A DNA stretch of 64,000 nucleotides from GCA-002708145 sp045562755 (GCA_045562755.1 JBJKVF010000006.1:496001-560000); one strand, 5' to 3'. Counted from the stretch's first letter, positions 53,039-62,260 are shown. Numbers and translations are program-made. Notes: generated from the letters alone by a model not told the origin.

Positions 53039-55567
53039 TTATATAGAATCACTAAGTCTTTTCATCCTATTTTCATGATCGTTAGCAAATTTTAATATAG
53101 CATTAAATATTGAATCTTTATCCAATTTTGCTTCTTTTATTACGTCATCCTCAGAACCTCCGGTTAACCATTGATCATCTGAATCTGATGTCAAAGAATA
53201 TTCATCAGTCAACTGACCTAGACCAGAAACTGGCCAAACTCTTTTTGTTCCTGTTGTTATAACCATACAATTATTTTTATCCTTGTTTGAAAGAACTTTT
53301 TCTCTATAAGCTTCTGATTGATGATTAAATAATTCTTCACTTATTGCAGAAACAATTTTTATATTTAGGCCATTCTCTTCAATTTTATCTATTATATTTA
53401 CCAGGTTAACTGTAGAGCTGGAACCTTGAACTAATATAACACCATGTTTTGGTTTAGAATCATCGTAGTCTCTAATTAGATACATGCCCTTTGCAGCTGC
53501 ATTTATATCTGAATCAGAAAATTTTGATCTATCAGCTACAGGAAAGTCTGGTCTTGCAACTTCTAGAACTATTATTCCTACTTTAGGATCACGTGCTGCA
53601 ATTTCTGCTGCAGCAAAATATCCAGGAGCAACATCATTATAGTCCCAAAAACTCAAAATAATTACTTGGCCTTTTGGAAATAATTTCCAAACTTGTGGAG
53701 CAAAAATACCAAAATGAGTTCTTGCATCAGCAGCTGTTTCTGGACCTGAATGGCCTGCTAAAATATTTGCGACACCCAACCTAAATGGTGAGTCTTGATT
53801 TTGCTGGCTCCAAACACGTAATGGCAAATACATTAGAGGTGTAAAGGCACCATATGTACCTGAAATAGCCCATACACCTGAATGGACATTTGGATCTTTT
53901 GACAAACTTTGACTTGTAAAACCAACAACTGTGGATGCATTACCTGCTTCTTGAATACCAGCTTTTAATCGATTCCCAACTACATTTTCTATTGGATCAT
54001 AATGTCCCCAGAGTGATCCTCCGTCAACATTAATTGATTCTGCTAGATCAGCAGCAGCTATTACAAATCTATTATCTGTAACATAATTAGCCCATTTTAT
54101 TATCTCTGAAATAGCTCTTCTTGTTCCTTTATTAGCTCCTGGCGTTTCATATAAAGTAATTTTTATATCTTTTTGTTCATTAGTTACAGGGTTTGATATT
54201 GAAATTTCTTTTGATTCTAAAGGCAAATTTTTTACAAGCAATCTATCATCTTGGAAAGGATCTTTTTCTGTATCTACTCTAATAGGTAAGTTATCATTAA
54301 CTTTATCGCCAATTTCAACAAGTTTATTTGCTAACCATTTCCCAATACCTTTTTTCTCTAAAACTGACATGATTATATCTATGTTAGTTTTCAATTGAAT
54401 AAATTTTTCTGCGGTATTACTTACAGGTCCATCCTGAATACCTTCAAATTTTACACTATATTTATCTTCAAAAGATTTAGATAAAGCTTGAAAATACTCT
54501 CCATTCATAGGCATACCATAAGCATGACTTGCGTGATCTTTTACTTGTTTTACTCCACCAGGTAATTTCCCATCTGCCGCGCCTGGCCAGTAGCCTTTTA
54601 CAGTTTTACCAATAACTATCATTGGCCTACGGTCAGAGCTATCCCAGTCTTCCATAATTTTTAAGGATGCAACTACTTGATCATAATCAGTCGCATCATC
54701 CAACTTGAGAACATTCCAGCCATACGAAGACCATTGATCTTCTATCTTGTAAGTATCTTCTTTAATTATACTTCCAATTAATTCGTCATCAATACCTGCA
54801 TTATTATAAGACATTAAAACTCTAAGTCTTTTTCCTACTCTTTGTGCAACAGCTTGAGTTTTAAATTCTTGCGAATGCCCCGAAGTTAATGCAAACTCAC
54901 CTTCAATAGCTATAATTTTTAATGAAGGATCTGCTCCCATCATATCCCAGAAAGCAGCTTTTCCAGCTGCTGTTGCTATACCAATTCCAGAAGGTCCTCC
55001 ATTTACATCATTAGTTAAGTCTGTTGATTCAGAGTGCCCAGAGAGAGATTTTATACCCCTGATTTTAGCTTGGGCCATAGATGGATGATCAGCAATATTA
55101 TTGTCTTCTAAAATATTTGCCAAAGCTCCTGCACCTCTCCTAAAACCAAGAGAATCAATAGATAACATAGATGCTTTTGGATCTATTTTATACTTTTCAT
55201 CTTTTGTAATATCAAATTCTCTTAGAAGAGATTCCCCCATAATCATCCATAGAGCATATGTTGCTGGAGCATTATGTCCTCCTGCAAGCAGAAATTTATC
55301 AGCAAAAGGATGTTTTGGGTTTCTATAATCAAAAGTCATTCCACCATTTTCAGGGCCAGCTAGATGAGAAGCTACCACATAAGGAGTATATGCTGTTGGT
55401 CCACCAAAATGACCTGTTTGATGATAATTGCACATCATGACAAAAGTCATTGTAGTCATAAATCCTATATCTTCCAGCATTTCTTTATCGTAACTGGGTA
55501 AATCTACTATGTTATTTCGCTCACTGGCATTATTAGCAGATGAAGTTACGTTTACTTTAGTACTCAT
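53039..55567 (-). CDS. Divergent transketolase-like thiamine-diphosphate enzyme
   Basis: The 842-residue protein has the transketolase three-domain layout: N-terminal ThDP domain (FLLAGGHNAPATYAL and the IEGEFALTSGHSQE ... SYNNAGID segment at about 221-260), a PYR domain with a probable catalytic glutamate (AGIQEAGNAS), a GHSGPETAADARTHFG segment, and a C-terminal transketolase domain. The metal-binding GDG motif is changed to GEF, and a segment of about 100 residues (about 360-480) is longer than in normal 660-residue transketolases. It may use an unusual substrate. Downstream genes are cotranscribed. Confidence 0.72.
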   Translation of the reverse strand: MSTKVNVTSSANNASERNNIVDLPSYDKEMLEDIGFMTTMTFVMMCNYHQTGHFGGPTAYTPYVVASHLAGPENGGMTFDYRNPKHPFADKFLLAGGHNAPATYALWMIMGESLLREFDITKDEKYKIDPKASMLSIDSLGFRRGAGALANILEDNNIADHPSMAQAKIRGIKSLSGHSESTDLTNDVNGGPSGIGIATAAGKAAFWDMMGADPSLKIIAIEGEFALTSGHSQEFKTQAVAQRVGKRLRVLMSYNNAGIDDELIGSIIKEDTYKIEDQWSSYGWNVLKLDDATDYDQVVASLKIMEDWDSSDRRPMIVIGKTVKGYWPGAADGKLPGGVKQVKDHASHAYGMPMNGEYFQALSKSFEDKYSVKFEGIQDGPVSNTAEKFIQLKTNIDIIMSVLEKKGIGKWLANKLVEIGDKVNDNLPIRVDTEKDPFQDDRLLVKNLPLESKEISISNPVTNEQKDIKITLYETPGANKGTRRAISEIIKWANYVTDNRFVIAAADLAESINVDGGSLWGHYDPIENVVGNRLKAGIQEAGNASTVVGFTSQSLSKDPNVHSGVWAISGTYGAFTPLMYLPLRVWSQQNQDSPFRLGVANILAGHSGPETAADARTHFGIFAPQVWKLFPKGQVIILSFWDYNDVAPGYFAAAEIAARDPKVGIIVLEVARPDFPVADRSKFSDSDINAAAKGMYLIRDYDDSKPKHGVILVQGSSSTVNLVNIIDKIEENGLNIKIVSAISEELFNHQSEAYREKVLSNKDKNNCMVITTGTKRVWPVSGLGQLTDEYSLTSDSDDQWLTGGSEDDVIKEAKLDKDSIFNAILKFANDHENRMKRLSDSI

Positions 55568-55672
55568 TAAACATTCTCCCTATGTATTGAATTCTACTAC
55601 GCAATTATAATTAGTAATTATTAAAATATCTATCTTATTTTATTTGAATAAAATAAATTAGATATTACTTTT

Positions 55673-56404
55673 TCACATTACCCAATCTGGCAATGAATTC
55701 AATTTGAATAGTTGCTTAATATTTTTCTTATTTATGACATTCTTAGATGAACCTGAATAAATTATTGAACCAGATGACAACATAAAACACTCTGTCGTAT
55801 TAAATCTAACAAAATCAATATCATGAGAAGTAATTATTATTTTCATGCCTAATTCTCGAATTTTACTTAATATTTGAGTCACTAATATTTTATTTGATAA
55901 ATCTAAATTTGATGTAGGTTCATCGAGTAAAAGATATCTAGGCTCTTGAACTAAGGCTCTAGCAAATCTTACCTTTTGTCTCTCACCTGAAGATAAATCA
56001 TCTATTTTATTTTTTCTAAGAGATTCTAAATTTAGTAATTCAATTGTCTCATAAATAATTTTTTTATCATTTTCTCTTTGGAATCCCCAAAAAGACAAGT
56101 ATGGATACCTACCCATTTCAATGATTTCTTCTACAGAAAATCCATATGTTGGTTCGTAATCTTGGGATACTATAGCAAATATTTTTGCGAGTTCTTGAGG
56201 GGAATAATTTAGAATGTTATTATTATTTATAAATATTTCCCCTCTATCACTTTTTAATAATCCTGAGAGAATTCTCAATAGTGTAGTTTTACCTGATCCA
56301 TTTGGACCTAATATTCCAATCGAATTTGAAGATAAATCTATTGAAATATCGTTTAAAACTAATTTTTCTCTATATGCAAAATTTATTTTACTAAGGCTAA
56401 TCAT
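55673..56404 (-). CDS. btuD: Cobalamin/iron-siderophore ABC transporter ATP-binding protein
   Basis: The 243-residue ATPase has Walker A GPNGSGKTT, signature DLSSGERQKVRFARAL, Walker B YLLLDEPTSNLDLSN and the H-loop ITSHDIDFV. It is a class II (BtuD/FecE-like) importer ATPase. It is the third gene of a minus-strand operon with a BtuC-like permease and BtuF-like binding protein, separated from the latter by 12 bases. Vitamin B12 is inferred as the substrate from the upstream cobalamin riboswitch. Confidence 0.85.
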   Translation of the reverse strand: MISLSKINFAYREKLVLNDISIDLSSNSIGILGPNGSGKTTLLRILSGLLKSDRGEIFINNNNILNYSPQELAKIFAIVSQDYEPTYGFSVEEIIEMGRYPYLSFWGFQRENDKKIIYETIELLNLESLRKNKIDDLSSGERQKVRFARALVQEPRYLLLDEPTSNLDLSNKILVTQILSKIRELGMKIIITSHDIDFVRFNTTECFMLSSGSIIYSGSSKNVINKKNIKQLFKLNSLPDWVM

Positions 56405-56416
56405 TTATGAAAAAAA

Positions 56417-57508
56417 CTAAAAGTCTCCAAACTCTTCAAAGCCATCTTTACCATAAATAATTTTTGCTAGTTCCTGTGAACCTTTTATGTTCCAATAGGA
56501 AAGAGTTGTCCACCAGTTTGAATTTACAAGAAATACTTCAGAGTTATTAATTGCTGAAATTGAACCTAATGACGTATCACTCATCAACTGCTCATAAAAA
56601 TCTTCTCCTCCCCATTCTGGTGATTGAGTTATAACAATAACATCTGGATTAATTGATATTAATTGTTCTTTATCTATAGTTGTATTTGATTGAATTCTAG
56701 CTTCAGCTGCAGCATTTAGTCCACCTCCCAAAGTGATAACAGAATCTTCTGTAGAACCAGTTCCTGCAGTCCAATATGCATCCCACCAAGAGAGAGCTAG
56801 AACTGTTTTACTTGAATTTTTACCTTCATTTGATACAGAATTTAATACGTTTATTTTATTTTCGATATCTTTTGCAAGTATCTCAGCATTATCAAGATTT
56901 CCAGTTGCATAGGCCATTAGCCAAAGATCATTATATCTACCTTCAATAGAATTACTTAATTGAGTTTGAATAACTATTATCCCAAAATCTTCTAAAGCAT
57001 CTATAAGATCTACCGATGCATAAGGATCAGCAAAAACTATATCTGGATTCAATGCAATAACATTTTCAGGGTCGCTATTAATTACGGGTAACCCTTGAGC
57101 TTTTGAATAAATATTACTATTTGGATCTTGTGCAAAACTTGTTGTTGCAATAATTTGGCTTTTATCAGTAATGCCAAATAGAATTTCATCATGGCCTAAG
57201 GAAATCGTAGCTACTCTATTGGGTTTTTCTTCAATATAGATATATTTATTATTGATTTCTAAAACTCTTGGCCATGATATATTTTTTGGATCAGAAATAT
57301 AACTTATTTCTGATAATTCATCTTCATAGCTAATTAATGGAGTCGCTGTACTAGCTGGGGATGAAGGCATCGCTTTACTTGCAGGTTCAGATGGTAGCGG
57401 CGTAGATGGTAATTTAGTTATTTGGTTTGTATTATCATTTTGACCATCACCACCGCAGGCAAAAAGAAAAATAACCATTGAAAAGACTAATAAGTTTGTT
57501 TTAATCAT
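56417..57508 (-). CDS. btuF: Cobalamin-type substrate-binding lipoprotein
   Basis: The 363-residue protein starts with a signal peptide and lipobox FLFACGG (cysteine about 17) and a low-complexity Pro/Ser/Thr region (SKAMPSSPASTATP). A periplasmic-binding-protein fold of the BtuF/FepB type follows, with TISLGHDEILFG, IVFADPYASVDLIDAL and NPDVIVITQSPEWGG segments. It captures the ligand for the BtuCD transporter and is membrane-tethered as in single-membrane bacteria. It overlaps the permease gene by 8 bases. Confidence 0.85.
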   Translation of the reverse strand: MIKTNLLVFSMVIFLFACGGDGQNDNTNQITKLPSTPLPSEPASKAMPSSPASTATPLISYEDELSEISYISDPKNISWPRVLEINNKYIYIEEKPNRVATISLGHDEILFGITDKSQIIATTSFAQDPNSNIYSKAQGLPVINSDPENVIALNPDIVFADPYASVDLIDALEDFGIIVIQTQLSNSIEGRYNDLWLMAYATGNLDNAEILAKDIENKINVLNSVSNEGKNSSKTVLALSWWDAYWTAGTGSTEDSVITLGGGLNAAAEARIQSNTTIDKEQLISINPDVIVITQSPEWGGEDFYEQLMSDTSLGSISAINNSEVFLVNSNWWTTLSYWNIKGSQELAKIIYGKDGFEEFGDF

Positions 57509-58565
57509 TAAAATTTCTCCTTAAGAAATTATTTTTTATTAGTAAAAACATAAAAAATGGGCCTCCAATTAGGCTCATAATTACTCCAACCCTAAGCTCT
57601 GATGAAGCAAAAAATATTCTAGCGATAAAATCCATAGATAAGACAAAAAAACCTCCTGCAAAAGCAGATATGGGTAAAAGCAACCTGTTATCATGGCCTA
57701 TAAAAAGTCTAATCAAATGAGGTACAACAAGACCAACAAAGGCTAAAATTCCACTAACAGAGACAGCTGCTGATGTAGCTAATGTAGCAAAGAATAATGA
57801 TGATAATACAACTCTCTTTTTTTGCACACCAACAGATGAAGCATATTCGTCACCAATCATTATTAGATTTATTTCTTTTGATCTATATATGAGAAAAATT
57901 AAGGATAAAATAATTAAAGGTATAGAAATATTTATATGCTCCCATCTAGTCGATTCAAACCCTCCAATGAGCCAATAAAATATTGCTCTCATTTGAAAAG
58001 GGCTATCACTCAAGTAAACTGATAAAGTAATCAAAGCATTTAGGAATGCTCCAATCGCTATTCCTGATAAAAGTAATATTGAGTTAGATTTTTGTGAAAC
58101 AAAAATATATATTATAAATACTAAAAAAGCAGCAGTTAGACCCCCCAATAATGAAAATATCGGGATAATTAATATATTTGCAGTATGTATAGCAAGAGAT
58201 ATTGGAATAACAGCACCCAAGGCTGCTCCAGCAGAAACTCCTAAAATAGAAGGATCTGCAAGTGGGTTTCTAAATAATCCTTGCATGACTACTCCTGAAA
58301 TTGATAAGGCTAAACCTACAAAAAAAGAAAGTATTATTCTCGGGAGTCTTATATCCAATACAATAGATTCATTGACAAGATTGCTTGAATTGTTTTGAAA
58401 AATTATCCTTAACACCTCAAAGACAGGAATATTTATATAGCCTGATGATAAGGAAATAAAAGAAACAGCAAAAGAGAGAAAAATAAATATAATAGAAAAA
58501 ACTAATAAAGTTTGAGATTTTCGATTTTTAATTATTATATTTCTCACTTCAATACCTAAACTCAT
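57501..58565 (-). CDS. btuC: Cobalamin-type ABC permease (BtuC/FecD family)
   Basis: The 354-residue protein has about ten membrane helices and the FecCD signatures VDIRLPRIILSFFVGLALSISG-type (IRLPRIILSFF), GASVLGVSAGAALG-like (DPSILGVSAGAALGAV) and ILAFVGLVVPHLIRLFIGHDNR. These are diagnostic of B12 and siderophore permeases. It is the first gene after the riboswitch; the ATG at 58565 has only a weak ribosome site, with a 70-base gap to the aptamer. Confidence 0.9.
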   Translation of the reverse strand: MSLGIEVRNIIIKNRKSQTLLVFSIIFIFLSFAVSFISLSSGYINIPVFEVLRIIFQNNSSNLVNESIVLDIRLPRIILSFFVGLALSISGVVMQGLFRNPLADPSILGVSAGAALGAVIPISLAIHTANILIIPIFSLLGGLTAAFLVFIIYIFVSQKSNSILLLSGIAIGAFLNALITLSVYLSDSPFQMRAIFYWLIGGFESTRWEHINISIPLIILSLIFLIYRSKEINLIMIGDEYASSVGVQKKRVVLSSLFFATLATSAAVSVSGILAFVGLVVPHLIRLFIGHDNRLLLPISAFAGGFFVLSMDFIARIFFASSELRVGVIMSLIGGPFFMFLLIKNNFLRRNFND

Positions 58566-58634
58566 TAAAAAAATTAAGGTAAAAAAATATAATAATCTTT
58601 ATACCCTTTATCGCGAAGAGCTAGATAAAAAAAA

Positions 58635-58732
58635 CTTAGGCAGGTCTCCTGACTTATGAGTTATCAAATACAGTGGCGCGACCGTGATGGATTTTCACCA
58701 TCTTCCCTATTCTCTCTAATTGAGCACCTAAG
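58635..58732 (-). promoter_or_regulatory. Cobalamin riboswitch aptamer
   Basis: Read on the minus strand, the region has all B12-box landmarks: the closing stem CTTAGG (58732-58727) pairs with CCTAAG (58640-58635); GGGAAGATGGTGAAAATCC and CACGGTC come next; CGCCACTGT and the invariant AGTCAGGAGACCTGCC follow. It controls the btuC-btuF-btuD operon. The CCTAAG arm runs straight into T8 (58634-58627), and AGTCAGG/CCTGCCT can form a competing hairpin, so a terminator-type switch is possible. Confidence 0.93.
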
Positions 58733-58745
58733 AATTATCTACTAC

Positions 58746-58751
58746 ATTATA
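58746..58751 (-). promoter_or_regulatory. -10 box for the cobalamin riboswitch transcript
   Basis: TATAAT on the minus strand (58751-58746) lies 14 bases before the first base of the aptamer stem. A start about 7 bases downstream would give a 5' end just ahead of the aptamer, as expected. No strong -35 element is apparent in the AT-rich sequence above it. Confidence 0.5.
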
Positions 58752-58835
58752 CTACTTAAATTAAAAAATTAAGTAAATAGAATAAAATAGTAAATTTTTT
58801 ATATTAAGTTATTTTGTATCATTAAAGAATAATAT

Positions 58836-58911
58836 GCCCCTGTAGCTCAGTGGATAGAGCAATGGTTTCCTAAACCATGTGTCGCGTGTTCGATTCACGC
58901 CAGGGGTACCA
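58836..58911 (+). tRNA. tRNA-Arg (anticodon CCU)
   Basis: The acceptor arms GCCCCTG/CAGGGGT pair (with a G-T at the end), the anticodon stem ATGGT/ACCAT encloses TTCCTAA with anticodon CCT, the D arm is TAGCTCAGTGGATAGAGCA, and the T arm GCGTGTTCGATTCACGC is regular. Discriminator A at 58908 is followed by an encoded CCA (58909-58911). Confidence 0.95.
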
Positions 58912-58936
58912 TTAAATATTGTAATCTTTTATCACT

Positions 58937-59392
58937 TTATGTTTCTGAATAATCCTCAGAAAATATAGGGGGATCAGAAAAATTATCATCTAAACCTCTT
59001 AAGTTATCTGCAAGCATACTTATTGCAATAAAGGCAGGAATTACAAAAAATATCGTAACTATCCAAGCAAGAAAAATCCCAAGTCTTTGTCCTCTGTAAA
59101 AAGCTAATGAAATAATTGGAACTAAAATAATTCCAACAATTGCAACAAATGAAACTATAGGATATAAATCTTGAAATTCATACAAAATAAAATTATCGAT
59201 CACAAATAATACTAAAGCTATGAAATCTAATTTTGCTACTTTTATTAAGCCCTTCTTAAAACCGTCATTTTTATCTATATATAAATTTTTTTTTATAGAA
59301 ATACTGCCATCATCTTTAGGTAATTTCATACCACACTTACCACAAAAAGAAAGATTTTCTTCTAAAAGAATACCGCACATAGAACAATTCAT
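58937..59392 (-). CDS. Zinc-ribbon membrane protein
   Basis: The 151-residue protein has an N-terminal double-CxxC zinc ribbon (MNCSMCG ... SFCGKCG, about residues 3-20), then a linker and three or four hydrophobic helices (about 50-130), ending in an acidic tail. I recognise no family beyond zinc-ribbon domain-containing membrane proteins. It sits 5 bases downstream of a second zinc-ribbon membrane protein, DUF2339-like, which suggests that the two act together. Confidence 0.6.
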   Translation of the reverse strand: MNCSMCGILLEENLSFCGKCGMKLPKDDGSISIKKNLYIDKNDGFKKGLIKVAKLDFIALVLFVIDNFILYEFQDLYPIVSFVAIVGIILVPIISLAFYRGQRLGIFLAWIVTIFFVIPAFIAISMLADNLRGLDDNFSDPPIFSEDYSET

Positions 59393-59397
59393 TTTAG

Positions 59398-61332
59398 TTA
59401 ATCCTTTAGGATAAATTCCTTAATTCTATCCTCATATTTTTGATACATAAATCCTCCAATAATTAACAAAACTCCCAAAAAAACATATGAAGTTATTCTA
59501 TAAATTTGTTCCAAATTAAATGTGTCATATACAAATAATTTTACTACGGGTATAGCAAGTAAAAATATCGCTCCTGATCTAATCTGATATGACCTCTTAG
59601 AAATACCAATAACAAGTAAAATTACTGAGTATATACTCCAAAAAATTGTCAATCCAAGTCCTTTTGCATAAGACTTTGTGTCACTATCTAAATCAAAAAT
59701 ATTACTATCAAATACAGACGTAATCTCAAAACTAATAGACCAAACTATGAAAAAATTAGTTGCTAATATCGTAAATATAAATAAGTTTCTTATTGATAAA
59801 TTTTGCCTTATTGATTGAAGATTTTTATTAGTGATTTTGAAAAATAAATTTCTTGTATATAATTTTTTTTCATTTTTTTTCATTTCTAAAAAATAAAAAT
59901 AAGAGCTAGTTGAGAGACATAATGTTACCACAAAAAAAACCAGGAATCTTTCATTGAAAACTATCTGATAATTAACTAGCTCGAAGTTTCCAAAATCAGT
60001 AAATAATAATCTAAAAATAACAACTACAAATATACCTGATGAAAAAACTTGGAATTCCCAAGACTTAAACTTAATAGACAACCAAACGAAAACTAATGCC
60101 TGAATAGAGAATAATATTGTCACAATCGAACCTGATAATTGAACTGGAATTGCAGAAAAAATACAAATTAAACCTACTCCTGCAAGCATTGAAGAAAGAG
60201 TGATTTCATAGTTACTACGAATATAGGATATGTATGCAAAAATAAAGTATAACAATCCAACAGAAATTATTATTGATCCCAACCAAGAACTATTATCTGA
60301 TTGCAATAAATCATTACTAATAATTATGAAAATTAATGGATTAAGAGAAATTGTAGAATATTCCCAAATATTTGGTATAACATTTTTTCTAACAAAATAC
60401 CCAATAGTTATTAGGAACTGCATTAAGAAATTTATTGTAAGAAAACTAATAGAGTTTATGATTGAAATATTATCTTTGTACAATTCGTTCCATGTACCCA
60501 ACAATTGATAGGATCCTAAAATTGAAAGAACTTTGAAAAATCTCCAATCCTTAAATAAAGAAATAACCAAAGCAAATAAATTTATAACAAAAAGATAATA
60601 CACTAGTAAACTACTATCTTGAGGTTCAGCAAAAGTGATACCTGATACTTCCCTTGATATTTCACTATCATAAATTAGTAAAGGAGCTAATAAAGCTCCA
60701 ATTAATCCAAGTATCGCAAGTGTTTGTGAGTTTCTTAAAAATGCTAATCTTACAGAAATCGAACTAGTTAAAATAAGCATAAACATGGAGACCCAAGATG
60801 GTTTTATTATTTCATAAATACTCGATCCTATAAAAACAGTAAGATAAAGTATAGCGATACCACCTCCTGATAAAGCAAATGAATATATTGGATATTTTTT
60901 TGAAAAAAAATCTCCAAAAAAGATAAGTACAAAGGATATTAAAATTCCTGTTGCTATTTGACTCTGATGATTAATCCAATTATTTGAAAAAGCATGCTGT
61001 AGAAAAAATCCAACACCTAAAATTAAAGCAAAAACTCCTATTCTTACTAACCAATTTCCTCCTAGATATTCTTCAAGATTTGGTAATCGAAAAATTTTTT
61101 GCTCTTTATCTATACTCATAGATGAAATTACAGAATTAGGATATTTATTTTTTGATTTTGATCCACTTAAAATAGAAATTTTTTCTTTTATATCTCTTAA
61201 GTCATCCTTAATATTCCTATATTGGACATTCAATTCCTCTAGAGATAAGTCTTCTTTTTTCATTTGAATACCACAGTAAGTACAAAATTTATCACTATTA
61301 GAAACAATTTTGTTACACTTGTTGCATTTCAT
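59398..61332 (-). CDS. DUF2339-like polytopic membrane protein with zinc ribbon
   Basis: The 644-residue protein starts with a zinc ribbon (CNKCNK ... FCTYCG, about 3-20), then a coiled-coil segment (about 30-65, LEELNVQYRNIKDDLRDIKEKI), followed by about 18 membrane helices. The first helix contains WLVRIGVFALILGVGFFL, the typical DUF2339 start. The function of the family is unknown; membrane localisation is evident. It lies 8 bases downstream of the RraA-like gene and upstream of the smaller zinc-ribbon protein. Confidence 0.7.
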   Translation of the reverse strand: MKCNKCNKIVSNSDKFCTYCGIQMKKEDLSLEELNVQYRNIKDDLRDIKEKISILSGSKSKNKYPNSVISSMSIDKEQKIFRLPNLEEYLGGNWLVRIGVFALILGVGFFLQHAFSNNWINHQSQIATGILISFVLIFFGDFFSKKYPIYSFALSGGGIAILYLTVFIGSSIYEIIKPSWVSMFMLILTSSISVRLAFLRNSQTLAILGLIGALLAPLLIYDSEISREVSGITFAEPQDSSLLVYYLFVINLFALVISLFKDWRFFKVLSILGSYQLLGTWNELYKDNISIINSISFLTINFLMQFLITIGYFVRKNVIPNIWEYSTISLNPLIFIIISNDLLQSDNSSWLGSIIISVGLLYFIFAYISYIRSNYEITLSSMLAGVGLICIFSAIPVQLSGSIVTILFSIQALVFVWLSIKFKSWEFQVFSSGIFVVVIFRLLFTDFGNFELVNYQIVFNERFLVFFVVTLCLSTSSYFYFLEMKKNEKKLYTRNLFFKITNKNLQSIRQNLSIRNLFIFTILATNFFIVWSISFEITSVFDSNIFDLDSDTKSYAKGLGLTIFWSIYSVILLVIGISKRSYQIRSGAIFLLAIPVVKLFVYDTFNLEQIYRITSYVFLGVLLIIGGFMYQKYEDRIKEFILKD

Positions 61333-61340
61333 TCAAATTA

Positions 61341-62102
61341 CTACTTTTTCTTACTATTTTTTTTCTTCCATGCTTCATACTCTGGTCTAGCTTCATCTGA
61401 TAGAGGATAATAGCGACGCAGATCCCCGCCCTTTTCTAGTTGAATTCTACTAAATTCTTCCCACTCATGATATTCTCCAATAGACCCTGCGAATTCTTCT
61501 ATGTGTTGTTGAGGAATAACTGCTGCACCATCATCATCTGCAACTACCAAATCTCCGGGGGCAACAAAAGTATCACCACAAGCAATTGGTACATTTACTG
61601 CAAAAGGAAAAATTTCTGTTTGAGTATGATAGTTGGGTGTCACTCCTTTTAACCATAAACCTAAACCAATATCTTTGCTTTCTCCAAAATCTCTTATACA
61701 GCCATCAATTATAGCTCCCAATCCTCCTGCTCCATGAAAATATGTAAGCATCATATTACCAAAAACACCACTTTTCATACTTCCTCTAGCATCAACAACA
61801 ATAACATCTCCAGGTTTTGTATGATATAAAGCATGTCTATGTAATTGTTTTTCAGGTTCAACATACTCTCCATCAGGATAAACATCTTCTCTTTTTGGCA
61901 TAAATTGAAGTGTTAAAGCTGGACCAACAATTTTCTTACCTGGAGTAAAAGACCTTGGACCTTGAATAAACGGATCTTTAATTCCAAAACCATGAGAAAG
62001 TTTTCCCGCGACAGAAGCAGAACCTATATCTTTAAATTTATTTATTATACTTTTTGACGGCCTTTTTATTTCATCACCATGAATGATTCTTTTGTCTGTC
62101 AT
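61341..62102 (-). CDS. RraA-family protein (HMG/CHA aldolase or oxaloacetate decarboxylase-like)
   Basis: The 253-residue protein has the RraA/dimethylmenaquinone methyltransferase-like fold: PGDVIVVDARGS, VFGNMMLTYFHGAGGLGAIIDG and the metal/substrate residues in CIRDFGE (arginine-aspartate), plus VADDDGAAVIP. Homologs are class II pyruvate aldolases (4-hydroxy-4-methyl-2-oxoglutarate type) and oxaloacetate decarboxylases. The closely spaced genes downstream are membrane proteins; the divergent neighbours are sugar-acid enolases, suggesting a sugar-acid breakdown locus. Confidence 0.8.
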   Translation of the reverse strand: MTDKRIIHGDEIKRPSKSIINKFKDIGSASVAGKLSHGFGIKDPFIQGPRSFTPGKKIVGPALTLQFMPKREDVYPDGEYVEPEKQLHRHALYHTKPGDVIVVDARGSMKSGVFGNMMLTYFHGAGGLGAIIDGCIRDFGESKDIGLGLWLKGVTPNYHTQTEIFPFAVNVPIACGDTFVAPGDLVVADDDGAAVIPQQHIEEFAGSIGEYHEWEEFSRIQLEKGGDLRRYYPLSDEARPEYEAWKKKNSKKK

Positions 62103-62169
62103 TTAAAATTATCCTTACCTTATTAAAAATTTATTTATATAATTCAAAGCATTATATAGTCTTTTTATA

Positions 62170-62187
62170 AGAAATTATATAATTTCT
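62170..62187. promoter_or_regulatory. Perfect 18-bp AT-rich palindrome in the divergent intergenic region
   Basis: AGAAATTATATAATTTCT is identical to its reverse complement. It is 68 bases upstream of the RraA-like start and 82 bases upstream of the first enolase start. Such a dyad is a candidate operator for a regulator controlling both genes, although perfect palindromes do arise by chance in DNA this AT-rich. Confidence 0.4.
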
Positions 62188-62217
62188 ACTTATATTACAT
62201 ATATTTATCTTGACCAT

Positions 62218-62260
62218 AAATAATATTACTGAAAATATTAAGGAAATAATATTACTGAAA
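62218..62260. repeat. 17-bp direct repeat upstream of the first enolase gene
   Basis: AAATAATATTACTGAAA occurs at 62218-62234 and again at 62244-62260, with a 26-base period and ending 9 bases before the ATG at 62269. Two copies in phase with the ribosome-binding region suggest a tandem regulator site or a small duplication. The intergenic region holds no other ORF. Confidence 0.5.
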
